From positions 1-18,898 of the forward strand of contig DAOVRZ010000111.1 of assembly GCA_030627905.1 (NCBI GenBank): a stretch of 18,898 nucleotides of DNA, read 5' to 3'. The position numbers and the translations under genes are program-made. Under the pieces are notes generated by a model. It did no database searches and was not told the origin of the DNA. It worked only from the letters and a program-made list of their open reading frames with translations. The DNA is from JAGMES01 sp023128035 (GTDB lineage Bacteria; Bacillota; Halanaerobiia; DY22613). This document shows positions 15,503 through 18,898 of this stretch, piece after piece. Within the stretch, counting starts at the first letter, position 1. Each line of letters begins with the position of its first letter.

Positions 15503-16666
15503 TCACTCCCAATCCTTTTCATGTTTGCGCGGCTCTTCAGCAGGTTTAAGCTGAGAAAGTTTATAATAAGCTTGCAATGTCTGGGCAGCTGTTTTTCGCC
15601 AGTCGAATTGTGCAACCCGCTTCATTCCTCTGTCACGTAATTTAGATAAAACCTCTTCATCTGAAAGAATTCGATACATTTTTTCGGCTAACCCCACTTC
15701 ATCATCCGGAGCTACCATCTCTGCCCCATCTTCTACCACTTCAGGAATAGAGGTTACATTTGAAGTGATCACTGGAATTCCACACGCCATCGCTTCTAAA
15801 GGAGGTAAACCAAATCCCTCATAATAGGAAGGATATACGAAAAGCTTCGCTCCATTATAAAGATAAGCCATTTCCTGAACTGAGATAAATCCTGGTAAAT
15901 CAACCCTATCTTCTATTCCAGCTAATCGGATCTCTTTCATCAATTTATCATAAGCACGTTTCGGATTTCCAGCAAGAACCAAACGATATGACTCTGGAAA
16001 TTGATCCTTAATCATCTTGAAGGCTCTTATAATCGCCCTAACATTTTTCCGTTCGCTAAATCCTCCTACATAGAGAATATAATTAGGTTGTAACTTATAC
16101 TTTTGTAAAAACGTATTAACTTGTTTAGTGGGTAGGGGGCGATAGAAATTTTCTGGAGCCAGATGTGTTACCACGATCTTCTCAGGTGGTATATTAAAAT
16201 ATCTGATAATATCATTTTTAGAATGTTGAGAAACTGTAATAATCAAATCTGCTTCTTCAATAATTTTAGGTATCTGATTCAAGAAAATTCTCAAATAGCC
16301 TTTTCCAACTGTTTCTGGCATAGTATATGGTATCAAATCATGAAGTGTCACCACATATTTGCATTCCTTTCGACGAGGCATGCCGATTCCATTTTGCGGA
16401 ATATGATAGATCTCTATTCCCTCTTCAGATAACCGAGCTGGAATATGGACTTCTTCCCAGAACAAATCTTTTTTCCGACCTATCTCTTCAATCTTAAGCA
16501 TTGGCCCTCTTTTTAGAAAATCATAATCATCTTCAGGCCAAAAAAGGTGATACTCATTCGAGGCATCAATTTCCTCTAAATTTTTTAATAATTGATAGGT
16601 ATATGTACCAATTCCTGTTCCTCGGTACCAACTGGCAGCCCTTCCATCGATCCCGATTTTCATCAC
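15503..16666 (-). CDS. Glycosyltransferase family 4
   Basis: A retaining GT-B transferase of 387 residues, full length for GT4. The N-terminal domain starts MMKIGIDGRAASWYRGTGIG with the glycine-rich donor/acceptor loop (GTGIG, 16-20). The linker leads into YVGGFSERKN (199-208), which begins the C-terminal domain, and EGFGLPPLE (283-291) carries the EX7E motif that binds the nucleotide-sugar. No membrane segment is seen, so it probably acts on the cytoplasmic face. Start: GTG at 16666 has AGGAG seven bases upstream; ATG at 16663 directly follows and is nearly as good. It is the first gene of the operon with the GDP-mannose synthase, so a mannosyl donor is likely. The acceptor, possibly coat or cell-envelope polysaccharide or coat protein, is unknown. 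Confidence 0.92.
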   Translation of the reverse strand: MMKIGIDGRAASWYRGTGIGTYTYQLLKNLEEIDASNEYHLFWPEDDYDFLKRGPMLKIEEIGRKKDLFWEEVHIPARLSEEGIEIYHIPQNGIGMPRRKECKYVVTLHDLIPYTMPETVGKGYLRIFLNQIPKIIEEADLIITVSQHSKNDIIRYFNIPPEKIVVTHLAPENFYRPLPTKQVNTFLQKYKLQPNYILYVGGFSERKNVRAIIRAFKMIKDQFPESYRLVLAGNPKRAYDKLMKEIRLAGIEDRVDLPGFISVQEMAYLYNGAKLFVYPSYYEGFGLPPLEAMACGIPVITSNVTSIPEVVEDGAEMVAPDDEVGLAEKMYRILSDEEVLSKLRDRGMKRVAQFDWRKTAAQTLQAYYKLSQLKPAEEPRKHEKDWE

Positions 16667-16752
16667 ACCATCACTCCTACTAAATTATCTACGCATCCAT
16701 CCATAACTACAATCAGTATATGTAAGTATAAGTAGTTTGGTTAACAAAAAAT

Positions 16753-16789
16753 AAAAAAAACCGCTTATTCAATGAATAAACGGTTTTTT
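16753..16789 (-). terminator. Second terminator after tRNA-Gly
   Basis: CCG.TTATTC (16761-16770) pairs with GAATAA.CGG (16774-16783), extended by an A-run and a T-run on either side. On the minus strand it ends in eight T, isolating the glycosyltransferase operon from the tRNA; it is symmetric enough to work in both directions. Confidence 0.75.
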
Positions 16790-16793
16790 ACCA

Positions 16794-16825
16794 AAAAAAT
16801 AGCCCTCCTAAAGAGGGATTTTTTT
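16794..16825 (-). terminator. First terminator after tRNA-Gly
   Basis: CCCTC (16803-16807) and GAGGG (16813-16817) form a GC-rich stem with loop CTAAA. On the minus strand it is followed by CTATTTTTTT (to 16794). It begins a few bases after the tRNA CCA end. Confidence 0.8.
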
Positions 16826-16828
16826 CAA

Positions 16829-16904
16829 TGGAGCGGACGACGAGATTCGAACTCGCGACCCTTAGCTTGGGAAGCTAATGCTCTACCAGCTGAGCTACGT
16901 CCGC
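16829..16904 (-). tRNA. trnG: tRNA-Gly (anticodon CCC)
   Basis: A 76 base cloverleaf on the minus strand. The acceptor stem GCGGACG/CGTCCGC (16904-16898 and 16839-16833), D arm with AGCTCAGCTGGTAGAGC, anticodon stem TTAGC/GCTAA around loop TTCCCAA, and T arm with GTTCGAATC are all intact. The anticodon is CCC, reading GGG codons. Discriminator T73, usual for bacterial glycine tRNAs, is followed by an encoded CCA (16829-16831). Confidence 0.97.
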
Positions 16905-16920
16905 ATTCCTAACAACAATT

Positions 16921-16949
16921 ATTATAGCATATGGGTTTTAAAAAAGCAA
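16921..16949 (-). promoter_or_regulatory. Promoter of tRNA-Gly
   Basis: TTGCTT (16949-16944) and TATAAT (16926-16921) with a 17 base spacer on the minus strand. The start would lie about 10 bases before the tRNA 5' end, leaving a short leader for RNase P. Confidence 0.75.
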
Positions 16950-17022
16950 GAGGCATTTACAAAATATTTTTTAAAAATACGCATAACACCACTAAATGAG
17001 TATCTATATTTTAATATGCGAC

Positions 17023-17036
17023 ATTTCCCGGGAAAT
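17023..17036. repeat. 14 bp perfect palindrome
   Basis: ATTTCCCGGGAAAT is a perfect palindrome and the only GC-rich patch in its AT-rich surroundings. It lies 45 bases after the DUF4349-like relic and about 75 bases upstream of the tRNA promoter. It could be a protein-binding site; there is no evidence for which protein. Confidence 0.4.
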
Positions 17037-17080
17037 ATATATTAATTCTGACCATTTTTTCACCAGATGCACCTATTAAT

Positions 17081-17299
17081 CTATCTTCTACGTTTAATAG
17101 TCCGATAAATTCCATAAATGACCAAGAACAAAGCCACATAAGGCAAGAACACACCTAAACTTACAATCATCCCGTAAAAAGTATTAACCATAACTCGCAA
17201 GGCCTGTCGAATTGCTTTTAAAATTCCCGCATCAGAAGATGTAATTGGCTCTGGTTCATTTAAATCTAGATAAATAGTACTTAGACTAATTTTATTCAC
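17081..17299 (-). pseudogene. C-terminal remnant of a DUF4349-type membrane protein
   Basis: A frame of 72 codons starting at a GTG directly after a stop codon. It encodes KISLSTIYLDLNEPEP, an amphipathic stretch, a membrane segment (about 42-64, MIVSLGVFLPYVALFLVIYG) and a basic end YRTIKRRR. This is the usual C-terminus of DUF4349 proteins, where a beta strand 'ATIxLxLYE' precedes the last membrane helix. The lipoprotein-like N-terminus and coiled coil, normally about 200 residues, are missing upstream in all frames. A truncated relic is more likely than a real small protein, although a 72-residue membrane peptide cannot be excluded. Confidence 0.55.
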
Positions 17300-17652
17300 T
17301 TATTTGTAGAATGAGAAGTAATCCTCTCCATTTTTTCAATCTGAAGTAACGCTTTGCTCCCATTGCTATAGATTTAGCCAAAATGACGAAACCAACCGTA
17401 GGCATATCATAGCTTGGTTTTAAGATAGCCTCTTGAATTCTACACTCATCCGCTTCATTACTATTAGAGTGCTAATCTATATTCGTAATAAAATCTTCTA
17501 TTTATTCTATAAACATTTATGTATTCAGTGATTTATAATTTAAACAAAATACCTCTTGCCATTTTTAAATTATAACAAGAAGTTATTATCAATATATACT
17601 AGCTCAGATTATGACTTTTTAGTTAAGAGTGATCATTACATCTTTCCATCTT
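17300..17652. other. Degenerate gap between the DUF4349 relic and the immunity gene
   Basis: This 353 base stretch has no convincing gene. A minus-strand frame of 59 codons without a start (17292-17471; EAILKPSYDMPTVGFVILAK, then SIAMGAKRYFRLKKWRGLLL) looks protein-like and may be a gene fragment, but I cannot name it. The AT-rich part 17472-17652 shows nothing. No clear terminator is seen after the immunity gene. Confidence 0.4.
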
Positions 17653-18303
17653 CTATCTGCAAAAATTTAAATAATCTATTGCTTCGTTAAAAAGGTTCAT
17701 TGAATCCTTTAATTTCACAAAACGAAAGTTAGTATGTCGGTTTTTACAAGCTGACATTATTACGTTTTCCGTTACTAAAGTTTTTGCAGGAAATAAATCA
17801 CTCACAAACAAATCTGAACCATCCCATGATGACTCTTTAATATAGAACTTATCAATTTCCCAAGTTGGCTTATTAAAAATCACTCTTCCGCATGAAGAAC
17901 ATTTTTTATGAATTTCCACTTCCATCATTTCTAAATCTAATTCACACCTACCTTGGATAACTATATGATAATATTTTGGTGGGATAATTAATTTTAATTT
18001 TTTTGAGGAAACATTATTTATTCCCACAGAGTAGTATTTAAAACCTGTAAACCCTGCTTGTTCCCAATCCTTTATAACTTTTTCAGATACAATTAACAAA
18101 GGATATTCGCCACATAATAATATATCTGAGTATTTAGTTCCCCCTTCTATATCTACATCAAATTCTTTTTTCGGATGTCTTCCAATAGCTCCACATTCAT
18201 TGCAATTAACGATGACTTCTTCAGATTTGGCATAAATTCTAGTAGCATATACCCAACCCTTAGAATCATCCGTTTCATTTGACATTTCATATAATTGACT
18301 CAT
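17653..18303 (-). CDS. SitI6-like double-CXXCG immunity protein
   Basis: A protein of 216 residues that should neutralise the toxin encoded just upstream. It has two CxxCG zinc-knuckle motifs, CNECG (34-38) and CSSCG (135-139), about 100 residues apart, and a conserved WDGSDLF (160-166). This is the pattern of the double-CXXCG family described first in Myxococcus and linked to SitI6 immunity proteins. There is no signal peptide, so it acts in the cytoplasm. Its start lies 17 bases after the toxin stop, with GGAGG seven bases before the ATG, so toxin and immunity are co-transcribed in the usual order. It is large for an immunity protein but normal for this family. Confidence 0.75.
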   Translation of the reverse strand: MSQLYEMSNETDDSKGWVYATRIYAKSEEVIVNCNECGAIGRHPKKEFDVDIEGGTKYSDILLCGEYPLLIVSEKVIKDWEQAGFTGFKYYSVGINNVSSKKLKLIIPPKYYHIVIQGRCELDLEMMEVEIHKKCSSCGRVIFNKPTWEIDKFYIKESSWDGSDLFVSDLFPAKTLVTENVIMSACKNRHTNFRFVKLKDSMNLFNEAIDYLNFCR

Positions 18304-18320
18304 TTATAAACCTCCTTCTT

Positions 18321-18898
18321 TTAAAATCCACCATCCCATAAAGAATTCTTTCTTATCTGATTAAAAAAATTAATAATATCATCTGCTGTGGCTTTATTGT
18401 TCTGTCGAGTAAAATTTTTCCATACTTGATCATAAGCTCTTGACCATGATTGATGTCCACCATTACCTCCACCTCGAACCCATGCACCAAATTCTGAATT
18501 ATTTACATTTAGACTTCTTTTCGCAAACCAATCTTTATATTTCCAAGGCAATCCATGATGAGCTTGAGGATTTTTCATACCTTCAGGAGGGCCACCTGAT
18601 TTTTTCATCGCATTGCGTAATCCTTTACGGTTTTTGGGAGGTGTTATTCCCTCTAAATTTTGCCCACCACTCGATTCACTATTCCCACCAGAGTTTTGTC
18701 TCATCATATATAAAGCAGTTCCCATCATAGCAGCTCCAGTAACTTTAGCAGTACTACTTATAGACACAGTTACAGGAGCTAACGCCAAAGAGCTACCACC
18801 ACTCGGAACCGAACCAAAGAGTAGAGTAATAGTCCCTAGATCTGCAACCCATCCTGCTACTTCTACAGCTGTTCCAGCGGTGTATAAAAGCAGAGACC
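18321..18898 (-). CDS. Polymorphic toxin, C-terminal part (SitA6-like nuclease domain), 5' end outside the window
   Basis: The frame is open to the right edge, so only the last 191 residues are seen; an internal TTG at 18788 should not be taken as the start. The visible N-terminal 65 residues are a hydrophobic, Gly/Ala-rich stretch (AGTAVEVAGWVADLGTITLL and on to TGAAMMGTALYMM) of the kind that precedes toxin domains. A Gly/Ser/Asn linker follows, then the domain with GPPEGMKNPQAHHGLPWKYK and, further on, GGNGGHQSW. The paired AHH, the later His and the N-x-N residues suggest a His/metal nuclease related to SitA6/DUF2380-type toxins. With the double-CXXCG immunity gene behind it, this is a toxin/immunity module for contact-dependent competition. 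How it is delivered would be encoded in the missing N-terminus. Confidence 0.75.
   Translation of the reverse strand, partial: SLLLYTAGTAVEVAGWVADLGTITLLFGSVPSGGSSLALAPVTVSISSTAKVTGAAMMGTALYMMRQNSGGNSESSGGQNLEGITPPKNRKGLRNAMKKSGGPPEGMKNPQAHHGLPWKYKDWFAKRSLNVNNSEFGAWVRGGGNGGHQSWSRAYDQVWKNFTRQNNKATADDIINFFNQIRKNSLWDGGF

Noticed and set aside
16829..16904. tRNA-Gly as an integration site for the toxin region
   Set aside because: Integrases normally use the 3' end of a tRNA, which here faces away from the toxin genes. No integrase and no copy of the tRNA end are visible on the toxin side.
17292..17471. Frame of 59 codons as a real small gene
   Set aside because: It has no start codon or ribosome site and is bounded by stops. 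It is noted only as a possible relic within the gap.
18321..18788. Toxin read as a complete 155-residue protein starting at 18788
   Set aside because: The putative start is a TTG with no ribosome site, and the same frame stays open for 36 further codons to the window edge. It is a partial gene.

Overview
The window is AT-rich and reads as the chromosome of a low-GC, endospore-forming Firmicute, probably an anaerobe of the Halanaerobiia/Clostridia type. That placement is an inference from the CotS-type spore coat proteins, the YtrA-type GntR/ABC operon, sporulation-sigma-like promoters, strong GGAGG ribosome binding sites and codon use; there is no rRNA to confirm it. Almost all genes lie on the minus strand.

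Left edge (1-852): the 3' end of a plus-strand transposition ATPase (ExeA/TniB type), a consensus promoter and terminator pair, and the repeat-bearing end of that transposon. The end appears to sit inside the start of a second, minus-strand transposase-like gene. The rest, to 852, is empty and AT-rich.

853-4863 (minus): a GH38 alpha-mannosidase followed by a cytosolic endonuclease/exonuclease/phosphatase-fold enzyme, probably co-transcribed.

5034-8892 (minus): a four-gene operon with a YtrA-type GntR repressor, a DUF1648/DUF5808 membrane protein, an ABC ATPase and an ABC permease. A perfect 15+15 bp inverted repeat covers the -10 box of its promoter, and an intrinsic terminator closes it at about 4951-4991. 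This looks like a self-regulated membrane-stress or antibiotic-response exporter.

9013-14143: a spore-coat cluster. Two adjacent CotS-like kinase-fold proteins without the catalytic aspartate (minus) follow a 597-residue protein with a beta domain, an acidic stretch, about seven helical repeats and a Tyr/Asn/Pro-rich tail (minus). A divergent 278-residue protein (plus) carries the same beta domain. Two diverged copies of a structured repeat, in opposite orientation, lie just 3' of the outermost coat genes and so bracket the cluster.

14122-16666 (minus): a GT4 glycosyltransferase, a mannose-1-phosphate guanylyltransferase and a small amphi-Trp-like protein. These would supply and use GDP-mannose, plausibly for glycan on the neighbouring coat proteins.

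16753-16949: tRNA-Gly(CCC) with its own promoter and two tandem terminators. 17023-17652: a C-terminal DUF4349 relic and otherwise degenerate DNA. 17653-18898: a polymorphic toxin/immunity pair of the SitA6/SitI6 kind; the toxin gene runs off the right edge.
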